Shown in pieces: positions 32,801 through 42,362 of a stretch of 64,000 bases of DNA (its first letter is position 1; each line of letters starts with the position of its first letter). The position numbers and the translations under genes were made by a program. The notes below the pieces were generated by a model. The model had not been told where the DNA came from. It saw only the letters and a program-made list of their open reading frames with translations, and searched no databases. Source of the DNA: Pseudactinotalea terrae (GTDB lineage: Bacteria; Actinomycetota; Actinomycetes; Actinomycetales; Beutenbergiaceae); assembly GCF_009733845.1 (NCBI RefSeq), contig NZ_WNXZ01000003.1, positions 434,001-498,000 on the forward strand. Direction: 5' to 3'.

Positions 32801-35800
32801 ATGAGCCGACCTTCGCGCGCCCGCGTCACCGCGGTGGTGGTCGTCGTCGGGGACAGTCCGTATCTTCAGCAGACCCTCGAGGCGCTCGCGGCGCAGACGG
32901 TCGCGCCGGACCGTGTGGTGGTCGCGCACGCCGAGATCGAGGCCGGCTCGATCAAGGAGTTGGCGAAGGACGCCGGGCTCGCGGCGGACCTCGCGGCCGT
33001 CGACGGGGCCGAGGGGATCGGGCCGGCGGTGATCTCCGCGGCAGCGGCGGCCGGCATCGACACCCCGTGGCTGTGGCTGCTGCACGACGACTCGGCTCCG
33101 CTGCCGGGCGCGCTGGCCGCGCTGACCCAGGTGGTGGAGACCGGGCGCTCGATCGCGGTGGCCGGGAGCAAGCAGGTCGCGTGGAATCACCCCGACCGGT
33201 TGGTCTCGGTGGGCGCCCGGTACACGCGGGACCTGCAGCGCTTCACCGGGATCGAGGATGGCGAGGTCGACCAGGGGCAGCACGACGACCGCGAGGACAT
33301 CGACGCCGTGGGCACGGCCGGGATGCTCGTGGATCGCGAGCTCTTCGCGACCCTCGGCGGTCCCGACCCGGCGCTCGGACCGTTCGGCGACGGGCGTGAC
33401 ATCAGCCGCCGGGCGCGGCTCGCCGGGCATCGTGTGGTGGTCGTGCCGCGGGCCGTTGTTCGGCATGCGCGCGCCAGCTACCTGGGGCTGCGGCGCGAGG
33501 GGCGCCGCGCACCCGAGCCCGACCCGACGCACAGCTTTCGCAAGCGCCGCACCTCGATCCTGCACAGCCGGTTGACCGAGGCGCGGGCGCCGTTCGTCCC
33601 GCTGGTCGCCCTGCTGGCCCTCGTGGCTGCACCCGTGCGCGCGGTCGGACGGCTGGTGTCGAAAGAGATCCCGCTCGTCGCGGACGAGCTCTGGGCCCCG
33701 CTCGCCGCCCTGGGGGGCTGGCGCTCGGTGCTGCGTGCGCGCAAGCGGCTGACGCGGGCGGGGTCGCGGAGCCGGTTGCGGCCGTTGCAGGCGAGCTGGG
33801 GCGATGTCCTCGGCGTGCGCCGCGACAAGCGACTGCAGGCGGCGGCGCAGCGACGCACGGTGCGCGCGCCGTCGGAGCTGGAGATGAAGGAGCGCGCCGC
33901 GCTCGGCAGGCGCCGGCGGCTGGTGCTTGCCGGTGTGCTCGTGCTGGCGGCGGCGGTCGCGGGGATCACGTTGGCGCCGATCGCGTTCTCCGGGCCGCTG
34001 CTGGGTGGTGCGCTGCTGCCCGCAGACGGCTCGTTCGCGGAGCTCTGGCGTGCGGCCACCTCGCCGTGGCTCGCGACCGGGGATGGCTGGGCGGTTCCTG
34101 CCGACCCGTTCCTCATGGTGCTGGGGGTGCTGTCGGCGCTGACCGGTGGGCCCTTCGGCACGCCGGTGTGGGTGACGATCTCGATCGTGCTGGTGCTGGC
34201 GATCCCGCTGTCGGCGCTGACCGCCTGGTTCGCCTCGGGCGCCGCGACCCGCTCGCTCGCGCTGCGCGCGTGGGCTGCGGTGATCTGGGCGCTCGCGCCA
34301 CCGCTCGTGCTCGCGATCGCGGGGGGTCGGCTCGGTCCGCTGGTGGCGCACGTGCTGCTGCCGCTCGTCGCTCTCGGGCTCGCGCGCGCGTTCGGTCTGG
34401 ACCGCCGGGATGTCGTGGTCTCGGGGTTGGTCGGTGCCCGCCGCGTGGAGCCCCGTGTGATCACCGCTCCCGCCGCGGAGCTGCGCAAGCGCCGCCTCGC
34501 GGCACTCGCGGCCGTGGCCGACGACGCCCCCACCGGTCAGATCCAGCGGGTGCTCTCCGGCGAGGAGCTGGACGCGCTCGGGGCCGCCGAGGCCCAGGGT
34601 GAGGGCGAGGCGGAGAAGCCAGGCTCCGCCGTCGAGACCTCGGAACGGAGTGCCGCAGCCGAGAAGCCGCACGGGGCGTCCGACAGCGAGGATCTTGAGC
34701 AGGCCCCCGCGATCGTTTCCAACACGGCCGAGCCTTACGAGGCCGAGGAGGAGGAGTTCGCGACGATCGTGGCGAAGCCATCCGGGGTCGGCTCGATCGG
34801 CGCCGCTGCGGCGGCGGGGCTGTGCCTGGCAGCTGCCGCTGCCGGTGCGCCGGTTCTGCTGCCCGCGGCTCTGCTCTGTCTCCTCGCGCTCGCGCTGCTG
34901 CTGCCGCGCAAGGGGGTGGCAGGCCGGTCGCGGCTGCTGCTGGTGGCGGTGCCGCCGCTGGTTCTGCTGGGGCCGCTGCTGACGCACGCGCTCCAGGTCG
35001 ACGGCGGCTGGCGGCTGCTGCTGTCCGGTCCCGGTGCTGTGATGGCGACGCCGACGTCGACGCCGCTCCTCGCGTTGCTCGGTTGGCCGCAGGACCCGCC
35101 GGCGGCCGGGATCGCATCGGTCTCTCAGTGGCTGGTGCTCGCGGCATCGGCGACCGTGGCTGTGGCAGCCGTCGTGTCGCTCGCCCGCGGCGGCGCGCTG
35201 GCCAGAGGTGTCCGGTTCGCCTGGCTCGTGGCGGCCGTGGGTGCGGCGGCGGCCGTGCTGGCGCCGCGCGTCGAGGTGGGTATCGCGCAGCGGGCAGACG
35301 GCACGGCGGTCGTGGCGAACGGGTGGGGCGGGGCCGGCACGTCGTTGCTGCTGCTCGGGCTGGTCACCTCGACGGCGATCGGCTGGGGCGGGCTGCGTGC
35401 GGCCCTGCACGGACGGAACTTCGGCTGGCGTCAGCTGGGTGTGGCGCTGATCAGCATCGTGCTGGTCGGTGGCATCGCGCTCGCCGCTGTGGGCTGGACA
35501 ACGATGCTGCGCAGCGAGGTGCTGACGCTCACGACCCGGCACACGGACCCGGTCCCGGCGATCGGCGATGAGCTGCAGACCTCTGACGCGCGTGCCCGGG
35601 TGCTGGCGCTGTGGGCGACGGACACCGGCGTCGTCGACGCCGAGCTCTGGCGGCTGCCCGGCCCGCAGCTGACCGAGACCTCCTCGGCCCTCGCGCTGGC
35701 TGATCTTGACCGGACCGAGATCGACCCCGTGACGGACTCGTTGCGCACGATCGTGGCCGGGCTGGCCACGGGCACCCTCAGCGGGGCTGCCGACGCGCTG

Positions 35801-36337
35801 GCCGGCCATGCGGTGGGCGTCGTGGTGGTGCCGCCGCTGGACTCCGCGGTGACGGGCAGCACGTCCGACGACGTGGGGCGTGATCGCCTGATCGCCCTGC
35901 TCGACAGCGTGCGGGGCCTGGAGCGTGTGACCGAGAACGACTCGGGTGTCGTGTGGCGGGTCAGCACCGAGGAGACCGCCGTCGGGCGGGTCCTGCTCGT
36001 GGCCGCGGACGGCACGACGACGCGGGTCCCGGCCGACGTGGTCGGGGTGAGGACCGAGCTTCCCGCTACCGAGGGTGCGGCCACGCTGGTGCTGGCGGAG
36101 CGCCCCGATGCCGGGTGGCACGCCTGGCTCGACGGCGACCAGCTTCGCGCCGTGACCCACGGCTGGCAGCAAGCCTTCGAGGTCCCCGCCGGTGTGAGCG
36201 GTGAGCTCGTGGTGCGGTACGACGACCCCTTGGCCACGCCCTGGCGCATCGTGATCGGGTTCACCTTCGTGGTGGTCGCTCTGATCGCCCTGCCCACGCG
36301 CCGCCGTCGGCTCGAACCGCTGGAGGAGCAGGACTGA
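32801..36337 (+). CDS. Giant glycosyltransferase-membrane protein (GT2 domain)
   Basis: A 1178-residue protein. The first 250 residues are a GT2-type domain (VTAVVVVVGDSPYLQQTLEALAAQ; WLWLLHDDSAPLPGAL holds the DxD-like acids). It is followed by many membrane helices starting near residue 372 (VLVLAAAVAGITLAPIAF), a charged hydrophilic linker about 545-660, more membrane helices to about 920, an extracytoplasmic domain, and a last helix with a basic C-terminal tail. Proteins of this build flank whiB2 in many actinobacteria, probably linked to cell-wall polymer assembly. The stop overlaps the DUF5719 start by one base. Confidence 0.8.
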   Translation: MSRPSRARVTAVVVVVGDSPYLQQTLEALAAQTVAPDRVVVAHAEIEAGSIKELAKDAGLAADLAAVDGAEGIGPAVISAAAAAGIDTPWLWLLHDDSAPLPGALAALTQVVETGRSIAVAGSKQVAWNHPDRLVSVGARYTRDLQRFTGIEDGEVDQGQHDDREDIDAVGTAGMLVDRELFATLGGPDPALGPFGDGRDISRRARLAGHRVVVVPRAVVRHARASYLGLRREGRRAPEPDPTHSFRKRRTSILHSRLTEARAPFVPLVALLALVAAPVRAVGRLVSKEIPLVADELWAPLAALGGWRSVLRARKRLTRAGSRSRLRPLQASWGDVLGVRRDKRLQAAAQRRTVRAPSELEMKERAALGRRRRLVLAGVLVLAAAVAGITLAPIAFSGPLLGGALLPADGSFAELWRAATSPWLATGDGWAVPADPFLMVLGVLSALTGGPFGTPVWVTISIVLVLAIPLSALTAWFASGAATRSLALRAWAAVIWALAPPLVLAIAGGRLGPLVAHVLLPLVALGLARAFGLDRRDVVVSGLVGARRVEPRVITAPAAELRKRRLAALAAVADDAPTGQIQRVLSGEELDALGAAEAQGEGEAEKPGSAVETSERSAAAEKPHGASDSEDLEQAPAIVSNTAEPYEAEEEEFATIVAKPSGVGSIGAAAAAGLCLAAAAAGAPVLLPAALLCLLALALLLPRKGVAGRSRLLLVAVPPLVLLGPLLTHALQVDGGWRLLLSGPGAVMATPTSTPLLALLGWPQDPPAAGIASVSQWLVLAASATVAVAAVVSLARGGALARGVRFAWLVAAVGAAAAVLAPRVEVGIAQRADGTAVVANGWGGAGTSLLLLGLVTSTAIGWGGLRAALHGRNFGWRQLGVALISIVLVGGIALAAVGWTTMLRSEVLTLTTRHTDPVPAIGDELQTSDARARVLALWATDTGVVDAELWRLPGPQLTETSSALALADLDRTEIDPVTDSLRTIVAGLATGTLSGAADALAGHAVGVVVVPPLDSAVTGSTSDDVGRDRLIALLDSVRGLERVTENDSGVVWRVSTEETAVGRVLLVAADGTTTRVPADVVGVRTELPATEGAATLVLAERPDAGWHAWLDGDQLRAVTHGWQQAFEVPAGVSGELVVRYDDPLATPWRIVIGFTFVVVALIALPTRRRRLEPLEEQD

Positions 36338-37848
36338 TGGCGACCTCACGAACGTCGAGCGTGCTCCGCCGGGTCGGGCTCGCGCTGAGCGGGCTGCTCG
36401 TGCTCGCCCTCACGGTGGGGGTGGGGCTGGCGGCGACGCTCGTCGGCCCGCCCGAGTCGCGCGAGGTCGAGATCGAGGCGCTGAACGTCGGGGCTGGAGC
36501 GACCACGTGGGTGTGTGCGCCGGTGCCCACGCTGCCGACGGCGGCAGCGGGGGAGGACGTCGAGTACGACCCGGACCTGGGGACCGGTGGCGGTGCGGTT
36601 GCCACGCTCAGCGAGCTGACCGCCGTCGGGAGTGACGATGCGCCGCTGATGACGGTGGGTCCCATCGGCCAGGAGGCCGGCGATGCGGGCACGGTCGGGT
36701 CGCTGGCGACGATCTCCCAGCCCGATGTGACGGACCCGTACGTGGGGGTGGTGGAGCCGTTCGACGGCGGTGTGCCGCTGGTCGGTGGGCTCAGCATCGC
36801 GCGCGCCGACGGGGGTGATCTGCGGGGGTTGGCGCTCTCGACGTGCCAGCAGCCGGTGAGCAGCGCCCTCGTCGTGGGTGGTTCGACGCAGCTGGGTGCG
36901 AGCTCGCGGCTGGTGCTCACCAACGCCGGGGAGACGACGGCGTCGGTCACCTTGTCGGGGTGGGGCGCCACAGGTCCGTTGCCGGACATCGCGCCCATCG
37001 TGGTGCCGGCCGGGGGCGTGCGTACCGTGCTCCTGGAGACGATCTCGCTCGAGCCGCGGCTCGCGATCCGCGTGGACGTCGAGGGCGGCCGCGTGGTTCC
37101 CACCATCCAGGACAGCTCGCTCGATGGCCTGATCGCGGCGGGGACCGAGACCGTGTCTTCGACCGCTGACCCGGCCACGAGCCTCACGGTCGCCGGGGTC
37201 GCGCTCACCGAGGAGGCGGGCGCCGCGGCGCTGCTCCGCCTGGTCAACCCAGGAGCCGACGCTGCGACGGTCACGGTGGAGATGCTGGGGCCCGAGGGCG
37301 TGTCGGTGCTCGCGGGGGCAGAGGCCTCGGTGATCGAGCCGGGCACCGTGGCCGATATCTCGCTGGCGGGCGTGCCGACGGGCAGCTACGGGATCCGTGT
37401 CACCTCGGATGTACCGGTCACCGGGGCCGTGCGGCTGACGCGGACCGGGACGGCCGGCGAGGTCGATCCCGACACACCCCCGGTCGACATTGCTTGGCTG
37501 CCGGCGTCAGCGCCGGTCGACAGGGGCGTGCTGCCGATCCCGAGCGACCTCGTCGACGTGGTGAGCGCGACGGTCACCAACCCGGGCAGCGCCGGCGTCG
37601 AGGTCGGCGTCGTCGCCTATGACGAGACCGGCTCGGCCCTCGAGGAGTCGATGGTCTCCGTCCCAGCCGGGTCCACCGCGCCGCTCACCGTCCCTGATGG
37701 TGCACGCGTGCTGGTCCTCGAAGGCGACGCCATCCTCGCCTCGGCGGTCGTGACGGGTGCCGCCGCAGACGGCACGCTGATCTCCGCCTATCCGATCGTC
37801 GGCGACCCGTACACGGAGCAGAACGTCACCGTGCGCGTCACTGACTGA
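36337..37848 (+). CDS. DUF5719 family secreted or membrane-anchored protein
   Basis: A 503-residue protein with an N-terminal hydrophobic helix (about residues 12-33, GLALSGLLVLALTVGVGLAA) that may anchor or export it. The rest is beta-rich, Ala/Gly/Thr/Val-heavy, without known catalytic motifs, containing DUF5719-like repeats (LVLTNAGETTASVTLSGWG; LLRLVNPGADAATVTVEMLG). The family is always just after the giant GT of the whiB2 locus, so it is likely its partner. Overlaps that gene by one base. Confidence 0.75.
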   Translation: MATSRTSSVLRRVGLALSGLLVLALTVGVGLAATLVGPPESREVEIEALNVGAGATTWVCAPVPTLPTAAAGEDVEYDPDLGTGGGAVATLSELTAVGSDDAPLMTVGPIGQEAGDAGTVGSLATISQPDVTDPYVGVVEPFDGGVPLVGGLSIARADGGDLRGLALSTCQQPVSSALVVGGSTQLGASSRLVLTNAGETTASVTLSGWGATGPLPDIAPIVVPAGGVRTVLLETISLEPRLAIRVDVEGGRVVPTIQDSSLDGLIAAGTETVSSTADPATSLTVAGVALTEEAGAAALLRLVNPGADAATVTVEMLGPEGVSVLAGAEASVIEPGTVADISLAGVPTGSYGIRVTSDVPVTGAVRLTRTGTAGEVDPDTPPVDIAWLPASAPVDRGVLPIPSDLVDVVSATVTNPGSAGVEVGVVAYDETGSALEESMVSVPAGSTAPLTVPDGARVLVLEGDAILASAVVTGAAADGTLISAYPIVGDPYTEQNVTVRVTD

Positions 37849-37965
37849 CCGAAGGGCCCAGCCCCGCTCGCCACGCGCCGCACCCTGCCGGTTGAAGAAC
37901 CGGGAGTGTGCAGCGACCCGGGCATCGCAGCGAGCAACGTGGCGTGGTAGGCGACGACGGACGGT

Positions 37966-40125
37966 TCAGAAGGGCGGTGGGGCGTCGTCGGTGGTGTACC
38001 GCTGCGCGGGTGCCCAGCCTCCGCTCGGCTGCCGGTTCGCGGTGCTCTGGCTTGCCGCGAGGTCGCTGACCTCGCTGCTGGCGCCCGGTCCGTAGGACGG
38101 TCGGATCATGGTGATCTGACCGTCGGGGTGTTGCAGGTAGGTGTGGTTGGTGGCGGTGGTCCAGGTGTAGCTGCCGTCGGGGTTGTGAGTGTAGGTCCAG
38201 CCGGCGTGAGTCAGCAGGAGGTGGTCGCGGCGGCATCCGGGGTCGAGGTTGATGACCGTGGTGGCTCCCAGGGGCCACGGGACGTGGTGGTGCAGGTCGC
38301 AGCTGTCCGAGGAGATGGTGCAGTCCGGGCGTACGCACTCCGGCTGGGCGGCGCGGACGAGCTCGGCCATGGCGACGGTGGGGCGGTACTTCTCGCTGCT
38401 CACCTCGAGAACCGTGCGGTCCACGGGGTCGGTGACCATGCGCGCCCAGGGTCCGCCGGCTGCCAGGGCGCGGGCGATGCTGGCAGGAATGGGTCCGTAG
38501 CCGTCGAGGGTCGCGGGTTGGTCGGAGCCGGGTAGGTCTGCTGCTGGTCCGCCTGGGCCTCCCATCAGTGAGGTCAGCGGGATGACGACGCGCACGTGCG
38601 CGGACTTGCCGCCGATGTCTCCGACGCGCATGCGCTGCCCCGGGGTCGGGTAGGTGCCGATGCTGGCACCGGCTGCGGTACGCATCGCTGGGTCGGCTCC
38701 GGCTCGCGTGGCAGCGCCTGTCGTTGTGGCTGCGGTGGCTGTTGTGGCACCGGTGTGGCCAGGCGGCTCCAGGGGTCGTTGCTGCTTGGCTGCCGGAGCG
38801 CTGCCGGTGGTCGGATCTGGTGGTCCTGTCCGCGTGGCGGGTCCCGACCGAGGTCGATTCGCAGGCAGATCCGGCGGGTCAGCGGCTCTCCCGGTGCTGC
38901 GATTGGTCTCGGCTTGCTCGCCTGCATCTGACTGCGGGGTGGTGTCGTGGGCGGGATGGGGGCAGGGCCCGATCATGCCGGTGAGGGTGGCGGTGGCGCC
39001 CATGAGTGCGAGGGCGTCGGAGCGGAGCTGGTCGAGGGTCCGTTCGTCGCCGCTTGTCTTGGCGGAGCGGGCGGCGGCGTCCAGGGCGCGGTAGACCTGA
39101 GTGGCGTCCACCGCGGGCATGAGGGCATAGATGCTGGCCATGCCATCGGGCAGTACTCGGGGCGGGTCGACCCGCCGCTGAGCAGCGGCTCGCTGGCAGC
39201 GCTGCTCGAACCTCTCTGGGAGCACGGTGGCTCTGGCGGTGGCGATCGCGCGCCGGATGGCGGTGGCGGTGGTGTGGGATGCCTTGGGTAGCACGAGATC
39301 TTGGACCTGTAGTGCTTCCTCCAGGCCGAGGTCCTCGATGCCCAGGGCGATGATGTCGGCTTTGCTGGGGTCGATCTGACCGGTCTCGAGGGCTTCGGCG
39401 GTGGGTCCGGCGGGACCGGTGAGCAGCTTCGCCGAGCGGACCAGCCTGCTGGCGGCTCGTTTGCCGAGCCCGAGGCGCAGGGCGAGCTCGTCGCCGGCGA
39501 TGCTGGGGTCGTTGACCTTGATGTTCAGGTGTTGCAGGTTTCCGAGTGCTTGGTCGAGGTGCTCGCTGCTGGCCAGCTCGGCGACCGCCTCGCGCATCTT
39601 CGCCCCGGCGTAGGAGACCAGCCGCGACCAGTGCGCGACCAGCTCCAGAGCGTCGTAGTCGTTGTGCACGATGCCGGCGGGCAGGTTCTCCAGCTCGTTC
39701 ATCAGGTACCCGGAGGCAGGGACCTCCTCCAACCAGCCGATCGGCCCCAGCTCAGGGTTGGTCGGCGCGCTCCGCCATTCCTCTTCGAGTGCCTCCAGCC
39801 ACTCTGCAGGCGGTTCATCGCTGTGGGGCACGATCGGCACCTGGGTCCAGTCGTGCTGGTCCCAGACCGCGTTCCCCGCCTCCACGAAGATGCCCGGTTC
39901 GCGTTCGACCCACTCCCGCTCCGCGACCTCAGCCGGCAGGCTCCAGGCCGGCGGCGTGGCCTCGGCCGGATCGACCCCAGCGGCGGTGGCCCGAGCCGGG
40001 CGGGTGTCAGCGCGAGTGACCTCAGCCGGACCGGTATCGACAGGGATCGCCTCACCGAGGCTGGTCCCAGGCAGCTCAGCCTGGCCGCCCTGCTGCGACT
40101 CGCCGTCGAGACCTTCTTCGAACAT
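37966..40125 (-). CDS. DUF222 / HNH endonuclease-domain protein (13E12-like)
   Basis: A 719-residue protein with the DUF222 N-terminal region (residues about 95-290: NLPAGIVHNDYDALELVAHWSRLVSYAGAKMREAVAEL) and a C-terminal HNH nuclease (about 600-680: PECVRPDCTISSDSCDLHHHVPWPLGATTVINLDPGCRRDHLLLT), with the HH, N and H catalytic positions visible. It resembles the mycobacterial 13E12/REP protein family, often present in multiple copies. A Pro/Thr-rich linker (residues about 385-520) is low complexity. The ATG at 40125 lies 6 nt after TATACT on the minus strand, a near-consensus -10 for a leaderless transcript. Confidence 0.8.
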   Translation of the reverse strand: MFEEGLDGESQQGGQAELPGTSLGEAIPVDTGPAEVTRADTRPARATAAGVDPAEATPPAWSLPAEVAEREWVEREPGIFVEAGNAVWDQHDWTQVPIVPHSDEPPAEWLEALEEEWRSAPTNPELGPIGWLEEVPASGYLMNELENLPAGIVHNDYDALELVAHWSRLVSYAGAKMREAVAELASSEHLDQALGNLQHLNIKVNDPSIAGDELALRLGLGKRAASRLVRSAKLLTGPAGPTAEALETGQIDPSKADIIALGIEDLGLEEALQVQDLVLPKASHTTATAIRRAIATARATVLPERFEQRCQRAAAQRRVDPPRVLPDGMASIYALMPAVDATQVYRALDAAARSAKTSGDERTLDQLRSDALALMGATATLTGMIGPCPHPAHDTTPQSDAGEQAETNRSTGRAADPPDLPANRPRSGPATRTGPPDPTTGSAPAAKQQRPLEPPGHTGATTATAATTTGAATRAGADPAMRTAAGASIGTYPTPGQRMRVGDIGGKSAHVRVVIPLTSLMGGPGGPAADLPGSDQPATLDGYGPIPASIARALAAGGPWARMVTDPVDRTVLEVSSEKYRPTVAMAELVRAAQPECVRPDCTISSDSCDLHHHVPWPLGATTVINLDPGCRRDHLLLTHAGWTYTHNPDGSYTWTTATNHTYLQHPDGQITMIRPSYGPGASSEVSDLAASQSTANRQPSGGWAPAQRYTTDDAPPPF

Positions 40126-40131
40126 ACGTCC

Positions 40132-40137
40132 AGTATA
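40132..40137 (-). promoter_or_regulatory. Candidate -10 element (TATACT), leaderless DUF222-HNH gene
   Basis: Five of six bases match TATAAT, with 6 nt to the start codon at 40125. The gap from here to the sigma gene (40138-40445, about 308 bp) has no other gene or structure that I can support. Confidence 0.55.
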
Positions 40138-40445
40138 GGAGTAGTGTCCGACATGGGCAAGGCTTTCGGCAAGATTCCAACGGAGATCCGCCGCTCCGCC
40201 GTCAGCCCAGAACTCCGCAGCGACAACCTAGACGCGGCCACCCACACCGCCACGAGGCTCCCTGTGCACAGATACACGCGCCGGGAGATCCGGAACGACG
40301 CGACCATCCCCACGGAACCCAGTCGTTCGATCCTGAGGGCGCGCGTGGCGCTCACCGCCCGCGGCGAACTCGCGACGCGCCGGACCCAACCGAGACGACC
40401 GCTCGTTCGTGAGACACGATGAAGGAGCCGAAGACAGGGGGAACC

Positions 40446-40979
40446 GTGAGCTCGTGGGAAGAGACGCTGGCCACGCTGGTGCGTGACCATGGCCAGCGAC
40501 TCCACCGCACGGCCTTTCTGCTCTGCGGGGACCGGAGCGAGTCCGAGGACCTGGTCCAGGAGGCGTTCGTCCGTGCGCTCAGCAGACGTCGTAGCGCGGC
40601 ACAGGTGGCGAAAGGTGTCGAGCCGCACGAGGCTGCGGCGTACCTGCGCCGCACGATCCTCAACCTGTATCTCGACTCCTACCGACGGCGGCGTCGGTGG
40701 GTCGGCATTCGACATCTCGTCGCACGGCCGGACCGGGACGAGTCCGCGGCCGCGTCCGTGGACGACGCCGTCGATGCCACCACCGCGCTCGCACAGCTGC
40801 CTCCGCAGGTGCGTGCGTGCGTGGTGCTGCACTACTACGGCGACCTCCCGGTGTCACAGGTGGCCAGCGAGCTCGGTATCGCCGACGGCTCGGTCAAGCG
40901 CTACCTGAGCGACGGACGAGCGATCCTGGCGGCGAGCCTGTCCGACGATGCCGATTCGACGGCGGGAGGGAAGCCATGA
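40446..40979 (+). CDS. ECF RNA polymerase sigma factor (SigE-like)
   Basis: A 177-residue ECF sigma factor. Region 2: LVRDHGQRLHRTAFLLCGDRSESEDLVQEAFVRAL. Region 4: TALAQLPPQVRACVVLHYYGDLPVSQVASELGIADGSVKRYLSDGRA, with the recognition helix. The SigE-subfamily signature is the N-terminal WEETLATLVRDHG. GTG 40446 (VSSWEE) was chosen because it gives the usual start of the family and GGGGGAACC lies before it; an ATG at 40419 is in frame. Its stop overlaps the next gene (ATGA), which probably encodes its membrane regulator. Confidence 0.88.
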   Translation: MSSWEETLATLVRDHGQRLHRTAFLLCGDRSESEDLVQEAFVRALSRRRSAAQVAKGVEPHEAAAYLRRTILNLYLDSYRRRRRWVGIRHLVARPDRDESAAASVDDAVDATTALAQLPPQVRACVVLHYYGDLPVSQVASELGIADGSVKRYLSDGRAILAASLSDDADSTAGGKP

Positions 40980-42301
40980 ACGCCGACGACATGAAGGGCC
41001 TGTTCGAGCGCTCGCTGCGCGAGGGAGGCATGGATGACGACGCAGGCCCCGATGGGTCCTCGATCGCTGGGCGAGTGAAGAGTGCCCGACGGCGTCGCGC
41101 GGCTGGGTCTGTGATGGCTGGGCTGGCCTCGGTCGGCCTCATCGCGGCCGCGGTCTGGCAGGTCGGCGGCTTCACCAACGACCCCAACCCACCGGCCACG
41201 CCGACCACGACCGCGTCGACGGACGAGCCGACCGATTCAACAAGCGACCCGACTGAATCCACGAGCGACGCCACGGACGAACCGACCACCGACCCCGCCG
41301 ACGAGCCGTCGGGCGAGCCCACGGGCGATGCCGAGACCGATCCCGGCGACTGGTCGGACCCGGTCTACCCCGAGTGCGGGGACACGTTCAGCGGGTTGCC
41401 GGAGCGCACGTCGCAGCTGGTCGTCACCCAGGGTCCCGAACAGACGCTCGGCGCAGGCGCCGGTCAGTGGCTCACCCAGGTGCAGAACACCGGGTCCACC
41501 GACATCGGGGGCCTCGTCGCGTACCACCACGCCGTCGTCGTGGACGGTGACGGCGTGGTCGTCGCGACCATCGACCAGCCCGGCCAGCCCGACCAGCCCG
41601 ACCAGCCCTTCTGGGGTGCCGAGGGTGGCACCGAGCTGGCGGTGGCGGCCGGTGATGCGGTGCCGTTCCGGGTCACCGGGTCCTACGCGTGCGCGGGAGG
41701 GTTGCTCGGCTCCGGCGAGTACGACATGTACCTACTGCTCACGATGGACCAGGCAGACGCCAGCGACCCTGAGCGGCTCGAGCAGGCCCAGGGTGGACCG
41801 TTCCCGCTCGTCGTCGACGAGTCCGTGCAGACCCCGCCGGTCGAGCTGAGCCAGCCCGACGGCGCGGCCCCGTGGACGTTCGAGTGCGGTGGTCCGTGGA
41901 GCCCACCAGCCCCCGCCACCGGCTTCGAGATGGTCCTCGAGACCCCGATCCGCTCGCCGCGTGACGCCTCCGACGACATCAGCGGCGGCAACTCTCGCCT
42001 CACGGTCACGCAGCCGCTCGCAGGGTCGATGTACCAGGAGGTCGTGGTGATCCAGGACGGCCGGGTGATGACACATCCCTGGGCCAGTGACGCGGCATCG
42101 GAGTACTTCCTCAGCGCGGGTAGCCAGGTCGAGATCCCGTTCGGAAGCAACCTGATCGGCTGCGACTCCGTGCCGCTGCCCCCGGGCCAGTACCAGGTGG
42201 CCGTGGTCACCATGCTGCACCAGTGGTCCGCAGGCGCCGACGATGGCTCCGTGGTGACAGCCATCGCAGCGACCGACCCCCTCGACCTCGTCCTGGAGTG
42301 A
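40976..42301 (+). CDS. Membrane-anchored partner of the sigma factor (putative anti-sigma or effector)
   Basis: A 441-residue protein. A short cytosolic N terminus (about 45 residues, MNADDMKGLFERSLREGG) precedes one membrane helix (about 46-65, VMAGLASVGLIAAAVWQVGG), a 60-residue Thr/Asp/Glu/Pro linker of DEPT/STSD repeats, and an extracytoplasmic domain of two beta-rich halves. It has no HxxxCxxC zinc anti-sigma motif. Overlap with the sigma gene suggests it controls or is controlled by that factor. The extracellular domain matches no family I recognise. Confidence 0.6.
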   Translation: MNADDMKGLFERSLREGGMDDDAGPDGSSIAGRVKSARRRRAAGSVMAGLASVGLIAAAVWQVGGFTNDPNPPATPTTTASTDEPTDSTSDPTESTSDATDEPTTDPADEPSGEPTGDAETDPGDWSDPVYPECGDTFSGLPERTSQLVVTQGPEQTLGAGAGQWLTQVQNTGSTDIGGLVAYHHAVVVDGDGVVVATIDQPGQPDQPDQPFWGAEGGTELAVAAGDAVPFRVTGSYACAGGLLGSGEYDMYLLLTMDQADASDPERLEQAQGGPFPLVVDESVQTPPVELSQPDGAAPWTFECGGPWSPPAPATGFEMVLETPIRSPRDASDDISGGNSRLTVTQPLAGSMYQEVVVIQDGRVMTHPWASDAASEYFLSAGSQVEIPFGSNLIGCDSVPLPPGQYQVAVVTMLHQWSAGADDGSVVTAIAATDPLDLVLE

Positions 42302-42362
42302 GGCGCGGTCTCCGAGGTCGACGCCCCGAACGGTGGCCGCCACGCCCGCCCGAGGTGGCACG

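Noticed and set aside
32735-36349. A minus-strand frame of about 1200 codons opposite the giant glycosyltransferase
   Set aside because: Antisense of a GC-rich coding gene, with Arg/Gln/His-rich nonsense composition and no recognisable domain.
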